From: Cheiracanthium punctorium
Lineage: Eukaryota > Arthropoda > Arachnida > Araneae > Cheiracanthiidae
DNA length: 64,000 nt
Assembly (NCBI GenBank): GCA_038373885.1
Contig: JAWZYV010017527.1
Span: 1 to 64,000, forward strand
Reading direction: 5' to 3'
Below the pieces are notes generated by a model. That model ran no database searches, had not been told where the DNA came from, and was given only the letters and a program-made list of their open reading frames with translations. The translations under genes and the position numbers were made by a program. Of this stretch, positions 12,401 to 28,200 are shown piece by piece; within the stretch, counting starts at the first letter, position 1, and each line of letters starts with the position of its first letter.

Positions 12401-15400
12401 TGCGAAGAACGGGCACGCAGCTAGTACTAAATTAAAGCGTACACATGTGATTACCAAAAAAAATACTTAATGTGTTTTTAAAGACCTATTAATAAAAGTT
12501 TAAAAAAATCCATTTCTGAAATTATATCATTGTCCCATTAGCCCCCCCATATGCAGGCCTAATGGGACACATATAAAAAATAAATAAGTTTTATACTAAT
12601 CAATCAATAAATAAAAACTAAATAATGTATGTGAAACTATCTAATTACAAAATATTAATACCAATGCTCTTTCATTTTTTTTTTCAAAATATTTAAGGTC
12701 ATAAAAAAAAAAACCACCTCAAAATTGTAGATGATTGCATAGTTTGACAATTTTAGGAAGTGCCGATTTCGACACTATTTCATCAATATCAGTCCAATGC
12801 TTATCCCCTTTTTCTGGATATATGAATTTAAAACAGAAAGCATTTCATCATTTATGAATTTATGATTAATCTTACTTATGATACCGATGCAATGGAACAC
12901 TTTTCGCTTTCCTGCAAATTTAACTAAAACAAAGACACTTATATTTAATAATTTTTTAACTTCTCTTGAATATTGCACCATTAAACTCAGTCGATGAGTT
13001 CTGTAAAGACACGCTACTGTCTGCAAAACTGTCTGAAATTTTACACAGTTCATATTATTAGACTAATTAGGCCTAAATTGATGAAATTATAGGCCTAATT
13101 AATTTTCAACAACTTTTAATAAGGATTTACATCTAAAATAGGATTTTTTTAAATAAAAGAATAACTAGTTTACCGTCTGCTCAGTTGTCCCATTAGACCC
13201 CACAGTGTAAAAAATCAAAATTTCAAGAATAGAAGACTACATGTTCTGTCACGCAATGCGTGATTTATATTATCATAATCTGTGTGATATCTGCTATTTT
13301 CAAGAATCTTTCCATTAATTAAAGGTTATTTCGAAAGATTAAAAAATGGAATTAAATATAAAAATTAAAATTTACTTTGATGTGCTAGAAACAACAATGA
13401 TTTCTCAGGTTTAATGGTTGACCTGTTGTTGTTCAAAGATGTAGTGTTACTGCATCCATTCCATGACATACAAACTTTCGTTGGAAATATTTTTTAAAAT
13501 TAATTAATAAATTTTGTACAAATTATTTTGTCCCATTGGTCCCCAATCTCCCCTACTCATATCACTACTTTCTTTCAAAATAATTTAAAATTCTTTTTTA
13601 AAATCGAAAATTTTTTAGAATCGGATTCTCAATATAATTGCAGTGGAACTCTCTTATAACGAGCGCGAAGGGATCGCGCTATCTGATCGTTATAACCGAA
13701 AGATTGTAAAATACGGGTTTTGTGAAGAAAATCGTAAAGATCCATACATACTTAGTATGTTATTAATTTTTTATTTTTTTTTTCTGTACAATACAAAATA
13801 AGTTGGTTAATTTGTTTTGAACTGTCTCATTGTCTTTGTGCTACTGCTGTTTGGCCCCCAAACATCGCCCATTGAATCGGTGGTTTTGAAAAAAGTTCCA
13901 AGTTTTTTCTGCTCAGATAAAAGCCGTTGAGTATGCTGAAAGCGACTGAGATTGAAATTCTTCATATTCGCCGCTTACACTGTTATGCTAAACAAGTTTT
14001 CCCAAGAAAAGATTAGCTAAACTGAAGGTCAATAGAAAGCTTATGAATCACAAAAATACAGCTCACTACAGCCAAGGTTTAGTCGTTAAAAGCGAGTTAT
14101 GCTCCCACACAGTTAATATTTTGCCAAGTATTTCCAAATTCTTCGTTAAATCCGGGTTCTCGTTAAAACGAGGCTTGTTACAAGCGAGTTCGACTGTATT
14201 TGTAAGTGCACCTGCTGATAAAATAGGAGGGAACATTGAAAATCTCGCAAGCTATATTTTAATCATGTTTCATTAAAGCATTTACAATCAAATCACTGAA
14301 TATTAATAATAAGCGTTTTTAACAGCTTCATTATACGTTACATAAGCGCTTTGCTGCTTATTACTTGAAAAAATTAATTTAATTTCTTTTTAAATTTTAA
14401 TTAGAATTTTTATCCGTTTCTGTCCTAATTTCAGAGGGGGAGGATGCCTTTTTTATCGAAAAAAGTTAGACGAAAATGCATGCGTGTTAAGCATAGAGGT
14501 ATAAGTTGCACAAGTTTGAGAAGTGTGCAGATAAATTGTAATAAATCGGTGATTAAAAGAATAGATACTTAATCAATTCGAATCTTTTAACATCAAGTCC
14601 AAAAATTTTTTAATTTCCCTCATTAACTCGGTGATTTCGTTAAACCGGCTTATACTATAACCGAGCTCGACTGCATTAAGCCTGATCGTTCTAGATGAAT
14701 CCGAAAGTTGAGACTTAAACTGATTTACAAGTAACAGATTCAAATCTACCTCCATGGAGTGGACATTTCTTCTGGTTTCTAATGAAGTCAAACCCACTTT
14801 CGGAGTTTGCTGAGAACCAGAATTTCCGCTTTTCAAACTCTAACGCTTAAATAAATACAGAATCCAGCATTGAATTTTAAAAAAGGGCATACTGTTACAG
14901 TACAGAATGAAAATATAGAGGCAAAGAAAAGAAAATTAATTCAAGCATCCTCGAGTATTCGCACCTCAGTAATGGATATTTGGATATCTTATAAAAGTCC
15001 GTTTCGTTTGCCTGTAAAACTACTTTCCCAGAATCAACACTGCAGTGTTTGGATAAACAAAAGTAGAAAGATTACAGAGATAAAAACCATTCGCACAAAG
15101 GAAAAACCTCTTTTTTAAACAGCTTTTTCAAGTAGATTTGATCAACACGTCTGTAAATTTTAAATAGTTAAACTAACTTCACTTGCCTGTAAAACTACTT
15201 TCCTAGCATCAACAGTACAATGTATGGATAAACAAAAGTAGTGAGACTAACTACAGCAATAAATACTATAGATTTGATTAACATTCACGCGAATTTTAAA
15301 GTTATACATATTATCTTCACTTGCCTGTAAAACTACTTTCTCAGCATCAGCAGTGTAATGCACGGATAAACAAAAGTAGAGAGGCTAACTAGAGCAATAA

Positions 15401-15628
15401 AAACCCTAGATTTACTCCAGCGAATTTCCTTTCGTTCATTCTGCTTGGAAGTTGCTGTTGTAAGGTTCTTTTCACTTTCTTCGTCTACCCCCCCCCCTTT
15501 TTTTCCCCCTGTTTCTTTAATGTGTATGTACGTGTGTTACTGTCTTTCTTTTTCGTTTTTATTAAAAAAAAATAATAATAATATTTATTTATATATATAT
15601 TTATTGTGCTGTCCTGTTCGTGGTTTTT

Positions 15629-15676
<48 letters not shown>

Positions 15677-18600
15677 GTGTGCTATTTGTTTTTTGTTTGT
15701 TTGTTCTGTTTTCTCTTTTTTGTGTGTGTGTTTGTACTTGTGTGTTCCCTTTTTTATTATTTTTCTTTATTCCTTTTTTATTTCTGTATTTTTTGTGCTT
15801 CTTTCCTTTCCTTTTTATCCCCCTTTTTAATTTTTTTTCTCCCCTCTCCGTGGTTTTGTTCGACTTTTCTTTGCCCCTTGTGGCAACATCTTGCTTGTTT
15901 TTCTCTTTTCAGTTCCCTGTGTTCTTTACGTCGAAGGGCTTGGACTGAAGAAGTTCAAAACAATTTTTGAACGAAACGCGTATCCTCTTTCCTTTTACTT
16001 CTTATGTGTGTTTTTTACAAAGTTTTTTAATTACTTTATCGTTTAACACCAGTATTTTGAGTGTTTTTTCAGAATTTAAAATAGTTATATTATCTTCACT
16101 TGCCTGTAAAACTACTTTCCCAGCATCAACAGTGTAATGCATGGATAAACAATAGTAGACAGACTAACTGCAGCATTAAAAACCAGAGTTGGGGGGGGGG
16201 GAGACAACCTTAAAAAAAAAAAGTTTGTTTGGTTTAAAACGGTTTTTTAAAAGCAATTTTTTAAAAATCCTTTTATAATTACATGTACATATATTTATAA
16301 ACAAAATTATTTATAAAATGTTCAAATAACAATTAATATTCCTTCTGAAAATAATTAAAACAAAGTAAATAAACAATTGTTGCTAAACCTATGTGGACAT
16401 TGCAATCATTTTATTTAGCGATACTATTTTTCAAATTTAGTATATAAGATAATACAATAGTAATTGTTTACTACATTTTACATGGAATATCGCTCTTAGA
16501 TTCACCAGTAATAATGGTGATAAGTTGCTCAAAATGATATTTTTAAGGTTTAGAAATAAGTTGTTAAAACGCAAAACCCCTATTTTAGAAACAAATTAAA
16601 ATGCAGCCTACAATTTAAGTTTAATTAATAGTTTTCAATAATGATAAAACATTAAGGTATCTATCAGTGGTGTAGTCGAAGGGGGACGCCGTCCCCCTAC
16701 TTTTTCACTTCTACCCATATGTCCCCCCACTTTTTATTCTCAGGGGAGACGCTCGTTTACAAGGTTTTTTTTTTTTTTTTTTAATTCTGTGAAGAAATTA
16801 AAATTTCTGTTTTGTTCGCGCGAGAGTAAGTACATCGGTATAAAAATCAAAAGGAAACTTTTGACTGTTTGAATAGACTTTACAAATGGGATTGTAAGGG
16901 ATTCTGAAACACTTCAGTAGCGAAAACATATCCGTAAAAATAGAACAGATTATAATCTTCCCGAACGCACTCTGGGTAAAAAATGCCATTCCGAATGGCC
17001 GAAAAAGTGACAAAAATCGAGGTAGCGAATTGTCATGCACCAATCCAAAAGAAAATCTGTTTTTTTGACATTGGATTGTTGACAAATGTAAATGGAAAAA
17101 AATTAAGTATAGCTTACACGGTTGATCGAAATGATTTTGTTTTGACTATTGACAAGTAATTAATAATTTAACAATGAGTTCATTTTAATTAATAGACAAA
17201 TGATGGTTAAATTAGTTTTATTGGCTGTTTAACGAATAATTACATTTAATGAATCCGATAAGTTTAGGTTAAACTTCGTCAAAAATGAGCGTCCCCCCCA
17301 CTTTTTTTCTTGGGACTAGTATCTATTAGATTAATATAATGTTGATACTTATAAGGATAATTTTAAAATATATCAGAACTTATTCTATTTGTAGTATTCG
17401 TAATTTTAAATTACTCTTTTTTTAAAGAAGAAAATCATTTGATTTACACCGTGCTTTAAAACAGTCGGTTTAAACCATGCCAGCCCTGATAAAAACCATA
17501 AACTTGATCAACACTCTTGTGAATTTAAACAGTTAAATTATCCCCACTTGCCTGTAAAACTACTTTCCCAGCATCAACAGTGCAATGCATGGATAAACAA
17601 AAGCAAACAGACTACAGCAATCAAAACCAACGACAAGAGAACAATCTTTTTTCCCCCCTACATTAATTTTTCAAGTATATTTGATCAACACTCCTGCAAA
17701 TATTCAAGTAGATTTGCAACACTCCTGCTTATTAATGACAACCCTTTCGCGTCTAGCGTCCAACTAATAGTATAAATCTTTAAATTGGCTTTACGGAGTG
17801 AAATTTATAAAATGTCCCCCCCCCCCAAAAAAAAAAAAAGATCCGGGTTCCATTAAAACCATTTCTGTTTCGAACACTAATTTAATTTTTTAAGCAAAAG
17901 AGGGCGATGCTTATATATATAAAACAATAAATATCCATTTAAAATGGGTATTTCTAGTGGTTAAGTCACTCTTTCTTTTCTTCACACCCCCCCCCCTCTT
18001 GTTATTAATATAAAAATTTCATTTCAGCGCCATTTTAATTTATCTGTTTTAAGACGGATTACTCTAACGCCTGGTGTAGTTTTTGTTTCAAAAACTATTT
18101 CAATTTAAGACCTAGGAATATCTGAACGTGTGTCCTAAAAGTACGACGGTGGTTCTTAAAAGAAGTAAATTAAACACACACCGTACATTTCAATTTTTTT
18201 TTTTTTTTTTTTTTTTGGTAATTACTTCCTAAAATTATAAATTCATTCTTTAACATGCCTAATGATTTGTTGATATGTAATTTCGCTATTTATAGTTACA
18301 ATGTCATCTCATCTAACATGATTAATGTATAATTTTTTAAAAAGTATTTTATTCGTTATTATATTTGCCTTTGAGATTTACTTCTCTCTCTTTCTTTCTT
18401 TCTTTTTTTTTCTGGAGGAAAAAAACAATTTATTACTACAAGATTCATTGAGTCTCAAAGTTAGAAAATTCTAAAGTTGAATTTGAAGATTCTGTGACAA
18501 CATACATTTCATCCTATAGTAGATGCGTGATACGTATGATAATAAAGTTGTTCAAATGGTATCAAATTTTGTTGCAAGAAAAGGAAGAACATGGTGGCAA

Positions 18601-21600
18601 AAGATGGAGTAAAAAGGATGGTAACTACATTGAAGTCAAGCGACCGAAGGTAAACAACACTATCTAAACACGAGATGCTTTTGATACACATGATTTTTCA
18701 GCATCCTTGAGTACATTCAGCTTGGTTAGAATACAGACAAGATGCGAATAAGCTTGGCATTCATACAGAAAAGGCATTTGTATTTGTTGCACGAAATATG
18801 AAAGAAATGATTATGATTGAAAGAAACATAATGTAACATGATGTAAGTATAAAGTAGTAGGGGGCGACCTTAAAACCACTTATTTTTGTGACAAGTAAAA
18901 AAAGCGACCTTAAAGCCACATCTTTTTGTGAAATGTAAAAAAAGTTACCTTAAAACCACATATTTTAATGAAAAGTAAAAAAAGCGACTTTAAAACCCCA
19001 TCTTTTTGTGAAAAGTTTTTTCCCCCCACGCACAGTGGGGTGAAACACCCGATTTCGGGAAAAAAAACATAATCGCGTAAATTTGAGACAAGTTTGAGAT
19101 AGTTTCACTGTAGAAACTTACCTTAGTCCCAAAACTCGGTGAATTATTGCATTTATGCATTTTTCTCCTTTTTTTTTTTTTTTTTTTTTTTTTTGCTAAA
19201 AAGTGTTTTTCAGTTCTTGTCCTAAAAAAGTAACTCATACTTTTTTGAAGACAGAATTTGCTGTGTCTGAGGGATTTTCGGATCAGTAGAAGTTCCAGAG
19301 ATATCTACAGATCTACCAATATGGGCGGTTAAAAAAAATGTATTCCTAATCCCCAGGGGGGATTTTTTGATGAAATGTCAACTGCATTCGACTTCCGTAA
19401 AAATTCGACAAATTTATTAAATTAATTCTTGTTCTATAAGTAGTTTCATATTTGAAAATACTAGATTTACCTGGAATACCTCCTTTAACATTTTTTAGCA
19501 CCTATCACTTTTTAAAAGAAACAGGTATAGATAAAAAATAAATTTTTAGATAAAAAATAAATTTTTGGAGTGAAGAAGGCCTGCCTCCACTCTTATCAGA
19601 ATGAATAAACAAAAAGAGAAATTCCAGAATAAATTTAAGATAAATGACTCAAGCTTTTCGGAATAAATCTAAGAATAAGTAATCAGTTCAAATTAATTTC
19701 AAAATAAATCTCCCCCTCCCCCCCAAAAAAAAACTCAGAATAGATAAAGCATTTTAAAAACTCAGGGAAAATATCAGAATAAATAAATAGTTTAAATAAA
19801 TTTGAGAATAAATAAGCAGTTTATATAAATTTCAGAATAAATCTAAAAAAAAATTTGAAAATTCTTTAAAAAGTTGTTTTCAGTTTTCTTTTTCGATTGT
19901 TTCACTCATCAGTTTGAGGTACCTTCAAGAAATAACAATTCCTTTGCCCCATCACTTAGCGGAAGGATTTTCTTCTTCGGAAGCGGTCTTAAACTAGTGA
20001 TTATTGGATCTGAAGATATCATCAAAATGTTGAAAATGTCCGTATTCGTCGCAGTACGAACGAAGACTTTTTACTATTGTCTACCCAGATGACATTATAC
20101 ACTTTCCTAGTTCAAACAGGAGCATGTTGAATTAATCACCTGCCCTTTTCCCCCCTCAAAACAAGTATGAAACAAAAACACAGAGTCGCGGGTACGCGGG
20201 GAACTGATTGTGTTCCTGCCAGAGAGAATGAGACGCGGGAGGGGCCTATTACTATATTCAAAAATTTACTGTGATCGAATAGGGGTGAGAAGGGGTCTGA
20301 AACTTTCAGAGATCCTTTATTAGGGTCAGAACTTCAAGAAAAAAAATATGACAAACCAAAGGAAGGTGAAGCTCGATTTGTACGCGTAACTAAATCCAAA
20401 TTCCACCAAAAATCCGAATTTTGACTGATTTGCATGTCGAAACTCATCTTCAAATTAACTTTTGTATTTTTTACAGATACTGTAGGACCTATACTCACAA
20501 TATATATCATTAAAAAAAAATTCGGAAAAGGCCTATGAAAAAGAGATTTTTCAAAAATTTTCCTTGTAAAAGCTAAAAAATTAAATTGCTCACGTTTCGA
20601 CTTTAATTTCATGCTAAACAAATAATGTAACCACAAAACTATTACTACAGGCCGATTCTGCAGGTAATTTACTGTAAAAGTAGTGGAGCTGATCAATGAA
20701 AAAGCGACTTTGAAAAATTGACTTTTTTCCACCTCTACCCCACTGTGCCACGGTGGAAAAAATAATCCTTAAATCATTTAATACTAAATATATTCTCCTG
20801 TAACAATTTTACATATACAAAATCTGAATAAAATAACATCAGATTGATTTTTTCAATAGTGATTGAATTATTTTTAAATTATAGTTTTATCCACAGCTAG
20901 TAGTAGTACTAATTATAATATTAGGTTGTAACGAAAGTTTCCCGCCACCGTAAACATCGTCAGCATACAGTTCGCGTTGGCGTATTTGCTCATATTTTGT
21001 CAAACAATTTTTGGCATCTGAAAGAAAGAGACTTACTTTATAACACTATGTTGTAAAATCTGTAAAAAAATATAGTTATCATTAAGTACAAGTTGTCTCA
21101 AATGGAACTATCACTCAAGAGGATTAGAATCATCATTTACTTCCAGTTGTGTTCCAAAAAGTCAGCTACAGAATATCAACGAAATATGAGTAGAACTTTA
21201 AATACTGTTGTTGTATCACGTAACACTGTGCAGGTTTGGTACCGAAAGTTCAAAAACAGTTATCTAAGGAGTTAGAAGTTAGTTTTTCAAGTAGATTTGG
21301 CGAAAACTTTCGTTACAACCCAATAGAATATATGGAGAAGTCAAAATCTTCTTTAAAAAACACTTGTTCTATTCAAAATACACAATCTAATTCTTTAATT
21401 GTCGTTCTAAATGCAATAAAACTTGATGTAAGACATCTGAAATAATGTAAATATAAGTTTAAATGTGGGAAAACAAAATTCCAAACTTAAAACAAAATTC
21501 GAACCCGAGAGTTAAATTAAATTCGTTCGCCTGTAAAACTACTTTCCCACCATTAATAGCACAATTTTTGAAGAAACAAAAACAGAAAGACTACAGCAAT

Positions 21601-24600
21601 AAAAACCATTCACTGGAGGAACAAACGTTTTTTTTTTTCCTTCCGTCACTTTTTCAAGTAGTGGATCAACACTCCTTCGAATTTCAAATAGTTAAATTAT
21701 CTTTTTTTGACTGTAAAACTACTTTCCCAGCATCAACAGTGTAATGCATGGATTAAACACATGAGAAAGATTACAACGATTAAAAACCATTCACAATGGG
21801 AAGAAAAGAATATCACCATTTTTTCAAGTACATTGGATCCACACTCCCGCAAATTTTAAACACAATCAAACCTCGTTAGGACATCGAAATCGGGGGCACC
21901 TTAAAAATGACTTACTAAAGGGAGTGCCTTCTTAAGCGGAGTTTATATTAAACGCAAAACGAAATTCTAAATGCTTATATATATATATATATATATATAT
22001 AGTGAGCCTATAATTAAAATACATTAAATCTATATATAGTAAACCAAAAATTTAAATTTGTAAAATGGGTAACAAATTAAAGAAATTATGAATAAAGGCA
22101 GTATGTATAATTTAACTGTACAATTTGTCCTATTTTATGTGTCATCGTACAGAAGTTGAAACGAAGAAGGATCTTTCCATGATACGGAGGACAATAAATT
22201 AAAATTTTCAAAATTTATTTAGAATTTTTTTAATATATAGATTCATCTGTATACTACCTAAAGTTGTTTGGCAAAACTACAAATTATACAGTGTTGCCAT
22301 GAACATTACTTAATGTTTACAGTACATATTTAAAATTCGTTTTGACTAAAAACGTAAGTGGCCAATACTATGTTAAATACAAATAAGTCAATACAACGTA
22401 AGTGACTAAATACTAATTTTTTCGCTGAGTCCATTGAAATCTCATTAAATAAATAAAAACGTATTTTTAATTCTCTGAATAGTTGTCCATCTTATTTAAA
22501 AGTTGTGAAATTTAAACCTGAATAACATAACAAAAACAAAATAATGAGCTTCAGTTTAACAAAAACTTTTGTGTGTGTGCGTGTGTGTGTAACGTAAGTA
22601 ACCGTAGCATTTAATTTTTTTTCTGTTATATGTATACACATTTAAAAATCCAAAACAACAGTAGATATAAAAGATTTGATCCATTATACTAGAATCTGTC
22701 ATAATATTCAACCACGAATAGGTCACATAATCAGCACATTGCATGTTAAATACTAAAATTGCTGTGTAAATGCAACGCAAGTGACAGTGGAATGACTCAG
22801 AAGAATTCTGAAAGAATTCCTAAAATTTGTTGACAGGACAGGGCAGCAATATTTGTAAGGAAAAATCCTGAGACTTGCACTCAACAAAAAGTCGGCGCGT
22901 TTGGTAAGGACGAAGAAATGGGGCCCGAGTCCGTATACTGACGCTAAAGCGGAGTACAATATAAGAAAAGTCGTATTAAAAAGGTCGGAACTTCTGAAAG
23001 GATGATGCAATGTGCGGAGTGACGTCTTATCCAGTTCACTTACTAGCGAGGATTGACTGTATTTAAATGATCTTCATTTGCCTGTAAAAGTACTTTTCCA
23101 GCACCAACACTGCAGTGCCTGGATAAACAAAAAGCAAAAGGCTTACAGTTATAAAAAACAACGGGGGAAAAAAAACTTTATTTATTTATTTGATTTCTCA
23201 CCTCTACCTTTTCAAGTAGAATTGATGACCACTCCAGAGAATTTTAAACAGTTAAATTATCTCGTTTGTCTGTAAAACTAGTTTTCTAGCATTAAAAGTG
23301 AAATGCATGGATAAACAAAAGCAGAAATAGTTTGACAATTTTAAATAGTTTAATTATCCCGTTTGTCTGTAAAACTAGTTCAGTTTTCCAGAATTAAAAG
23401 TGCAATGCATGGATAAACAAAAGCAGAAATATTACAACAGCAAGAACCATTAAAAAAAAAAAAAATTCTTTTCACTACTTTTTCTGGTAGATTTCACTAA
23501 TCAGCACTCCTGCAAAATTTTAAATCGTTAAACGATCTTAGTTTGTCTGTAAAATTACTTTACCAAGAAACTGTCTGTTTTTGTTTTTTTAAGGCACTTT
23601 TTCTAGTAGCCAGGTTCAACACTGAAAGTTCCTGCATATTTGAAATAATTAAATAATCTCTGAAACATTCGTTTGTCTGTAGTACTGCTTTCGAAGCATC
23701 ACCAATGCATGGATAAAAAACAAAAGCGAAAGGGCTACAATAACAAGAACGAACCGCAAAGGGTTATCATCTCCCCCCACCCTTTTCTTTAATCGTTTGT
23801 TCGTTTGTTTTGCACTATTTTTTCTGGTAGATTGGATCAACAGTGAAAGTTCTTGCAAATATCAAACAATTAAATAATCTCTAAAAATATATCTATCTAC
23901 ATTTATATTTCAACGGGCGGGCAGTTGCCGATGTAGGCATTGTCCCCTACAAGGTATTGTAGCCAGTGGGCTGCCAGCGTTACCCCTTATGAAGGGACGG
24001 AGAAGTTAACTTCTATGCCCAAACCTAGATTTGAACCGGACCTAAGGCGTGATAGAATGGTTTTTAAGCCACTAAATCACCTAAATTAGTTTATTTTTCT
24101 AGTACTTTCTAATAAGTAGAATCTGCGACTAAACAAGAACGCAGTACTGAGGGAGAAGGCAGGGATGCAAATACAATTGAGCTCGAATATAGAAATAATT
24201 CTCTTACATATTCTGTACCGTTCAATCACTCGCCCTCAGGACGGAAGTTCGCTTATAACGTCATTCTGTTATGGTGTCAGTTTGGTCCACGATCGTATAT
24301 GGCTTTCACTTGGGAGAGTCCAACTTGGGGGGGGGGGGGGGGCATTCTTACTATAAAATGTGAGTGACATTAAATTTTACTATAAATATTTTGTAAAAAT
24401 TTTAAATCTTCTTCATAGCAAATTTTACTTATTAAATGTAGAGTTTAAAAAATTAATATGGGATTTAAAAATATTTTTATCTTATTCATTTTTGAGGCAA
24501 GGATAGAAATGGTGGATATGGCGCCTAAATTAGCTTCTTTTGCGTGGACTAAGGAGGGTGCCCAGGTCAAGACACCCTAAATACCTCCCCCCCTCCCCCC

Positions 24601-25224
24601 GCTTATATACGTCCACAGTCTGGTGAAAAATGAAATGAAATGAAAAAAATTCAATGAAAACAATAACTAAGATTTAAAAAAAAATGAAACATTTATCTTA
24701 AAAGTCAAAAAAACCATACCTTTACTATACTATATCTTCAATGCTGCATATCTTTAATATTAATGTAATACGCATTGCATACCATTATGACGTGATTTAT
24801 GTTCCATACAGACCCTGAGTTTAAAAAAAAATCTTTCATAGTCGTGTGATTGTCTTTGATTATTAATTTCGATATTACAAATCGAGTTAAGTTCATGAAA
24901 TGTTTTTTCACTCGTTTTCTGACAGGGTTTTTCAATAGAGTCGATTGCGTGTTTAAACAATGAAGGTGGTTAAAGGTAACATCCCTCCTGCCATCCTTTA
25001 TTAGATGTTCTATTTAGAAGTTTCTCGCTATATAGGGAAAAAATGACGGAGACAGAAAAATTTCAAAGTTTAGGGAAATGAAAAGCGACCTATAATCGAA
25101 ACTGTGCGTCTTGTAAATGAAGCATTTTTGCAATAAAATGAATAGGAATGTATCGGGACTTCACGAAAAGGACGTATAAATGTAAAAGACGTATAAACGA
25201 GAAACTTATAAAGCTGCTTTACTG

Positions 25225-25262
<38 letters not shown>

Positions 25263-28200
25263 CAGTAAAGCACCCAGTATATACAGGGTGGCTATAATTA
25301 AACTTCCCCTATTAACAGTGCCGTAACTTGGGTTTACGAGGCCCAGGTGCGAGAGTGAATATGGGGCCCTTTTAATCTTATATTTGATAAAAGCGAAAAT
25401 AGGTTAGATATAATATAAGTATATATGACACAATATAAGTATTTATAAAAAAAAAAATCGGACCTCTATTTTAAATAAATAAATATTCTATTTTTGAAAA
25501 ATTCACATTAAGAACACAACAACAGGCAGCATATAACACTAAATAGAAATCAGTGGCGTACCTCTAAGATACAAGATAGGCGTATGTCATGTGTGACACT
25601 TGAAAAGGGGTGCAGATTTCTATTGCTAGATTGAGGCAATAGCCCTTCTGTACCCATCGTTGCTTCCCGTAGGTGTATTTGAATGCCTATGATGTAGCGC
25701 AACGCACACGCTTGCTCAAAACAAGGGCATGATAACAACCGGGTCTGGAAGCAACGATGAGAACAGAAGAAAGAATCGCTACCATCGCCTCCTTGGGAGC
25801 GAATAGGATAAAGTTAATAAGACACTACTTATTGTGACCTAACTTTTTGATAGCTTTTTCATTTGCTTAATCAATGACCACAGCACAAACCATGGAACAA
25901 AGAATGGTCATATACAAACGAAGAGATCGGTGTCGTTCTTACTAAGAAAAGAAAGTGCAATTTTGGTACCTGCCATGGGCGCTATTTTACCTGGGTATGA
26001 CATTGGGAGAAATAAGAATTATAATGGTTCAGTACATTTACTAAAATCTCTAGTAATATTCTATTAGTCTGAAAATTATTCTTTTAATATAATTTAAACT
26101 GCTAAAAATTACAGCAGCAACACCAAACGCTTATCTATTCGTCCTAAATTTTCATAAAAATACTTTTAAGAATATTGATTATATTTACAAATTTTACAAT
26201 AGAAGTAATGTATTATACTAGATTTGAGTATAGACACACACACACAAAGAAAATTTATACAAAGAATCCTCATGCCTATTGGAATTACGTTTCGTAATTA
26301 TTTTCAAAGCTATTTCTATATAATACGTTGGACTCTTCAGAGTCAAGTGGAAAGAATTACTAAAAAATAAATGGGTCAGAAATCTTGCACTATTTTCTAA
26401 AGTATAAATATTACTTTAAAAACTAGTGCAAGATTTCTAAGTATAAATATTAATTATTAAGTTAAGTATAAATATTACTTATCAATTTTTCAAGTTATGT
26501 ACATACTCCAAAGAGAAAGAGTAATTTATTATTTCATTTAAAAAAGAAATAAAAGTAGAAATAAATAGGTAAATAAGTAAGAAATTAAATATAGTCTGCT
26601 TGGCAAATAGTTAAAAAGTAATTTGTGAGCAAAAATTTTTTACTTAGAATCTGATTCGATATTTTTATTTCATTTTATTTCTCTTGACAATATAAAATTA
26701 TATCCCGAGAATCGGACCTCGGTCCTGAGGCACGGCGCATCGGACCATCGGAGTGATAATTATTATACCACTGGGCTCCATCATCACCTTTCAGCTTAGT
26801 TTAAAAAGAAAAAAAAAAAAGTCTGTGGAGGGGGCTCATAAATTTCATAGCTTAAGAGCCCTCACCAGGTTTATGGGCAGGTTTTGAATAGAAGTAATTA
26901 CAAATGGAAATATTACTTTTTAAAATGTGTTATTAGAAAAAAAATGTGGGAAGATGATGCGAGGACAATTGGGGGATTTTAAAAGATAATTTCCTTAATT
27001 CAAGAAAGTAGTGTTATTGATTAATTAAAATTGCTGATGGTAAAAGCAAATCAATTTTTATTAACAGTGGTTAAGCAAAAGCTTGGTTTTTCCATTTACC
27101 ATCTTTAACCATTTGAAAGTGGAAATTAGGAATGCAACGGATATCCGGCAAACATACTGCATCCGGCCTAACCGGCCAATATGTCGGATAATTAGCAGTA
27201 GCCAGATATTACAAATATCCGGCAGTACGTCCGGTCTAAGATTATATACAGAGAAGTAACGTAAATAAACATAATAAATAAATAAATTCTAAAAATTGTA
27301 ATAATAAAAAATGCGAAAAAACAAAGTTTTGTGAAAATATTTTGTTTTCAATACTTTTAGAATGTATTTTTATCATGTATAGAAACTGGGGGGAAATTAA
27401 GTACTTCTATCTTTTTTTTAAATATGAGTAAATTATTACTGGAAGAAATTATTGTATGAAAACACTGTTTTTCAATGTAAGAATTTGGTTACCTTTTTCT
27501 CCCACCATAAATTGATGAGAACCCCCCCCCCCCCACCACCACCACCAAATTTGATAAAGTAAGGAAATTTGCTACATTGATTTTCCAACTGCTGAATGGA
27601 GATGACTGATCTTTTAAGATATTTATCTAACTCTTGAGGGAGAACATCCATGACATTGTTATTTGTATGACTTTAATTGCAGTAAAACCGATACTAAACT
27701 CATGGAAAGAAACCCAAAGAGATTCCTGATTTTTTAATTAAATGAATGAGAAACTTGTAAGAAAATTTAAAGAAAAAAGTAATAGCTCAATGATCTAAGA
27801 AAACGAGTGAAAGAAAAACAGAAAAGAAGAAAACATACTGCTACTGGATGACCGGATATTCGGAATCCGGTATCCGGCAAAATTGATATCCGTTGCATCA
27901 CTAGTGAAAATGAGTTTCATTTTCTTTGGAATTTGTATTTAACCCTTTGAGGCGCAACCCTTTCCCAATGCTGAAAAAAGGGCAGCCGTTGCCATCGCTC
28001 GACTTAACTACCAGCAAGATGGCGGACTATCGAAACGTTCATCGCGTGCAGATCTAGAGACCTTTTTTGACGACAGCCGGCTGTGCCGCACAGCCAGCTG
28101 CGTCAAAAAAGGGTCTCTAGATCTGTGGCACGCGATTAACGTTTCGATCGTCCGTCATCTTGCTGGAAGTTAGATGGCAACGGCCGCCCTTTTTTCAGCA

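Noticed and set aside
15445..15948. Long open frame of 167 codons
   Set aside because: Its product is F, K, C and L runs from a pyrimidine-rich tract and a 43-A run. It is low-complexity and crosses element borders.
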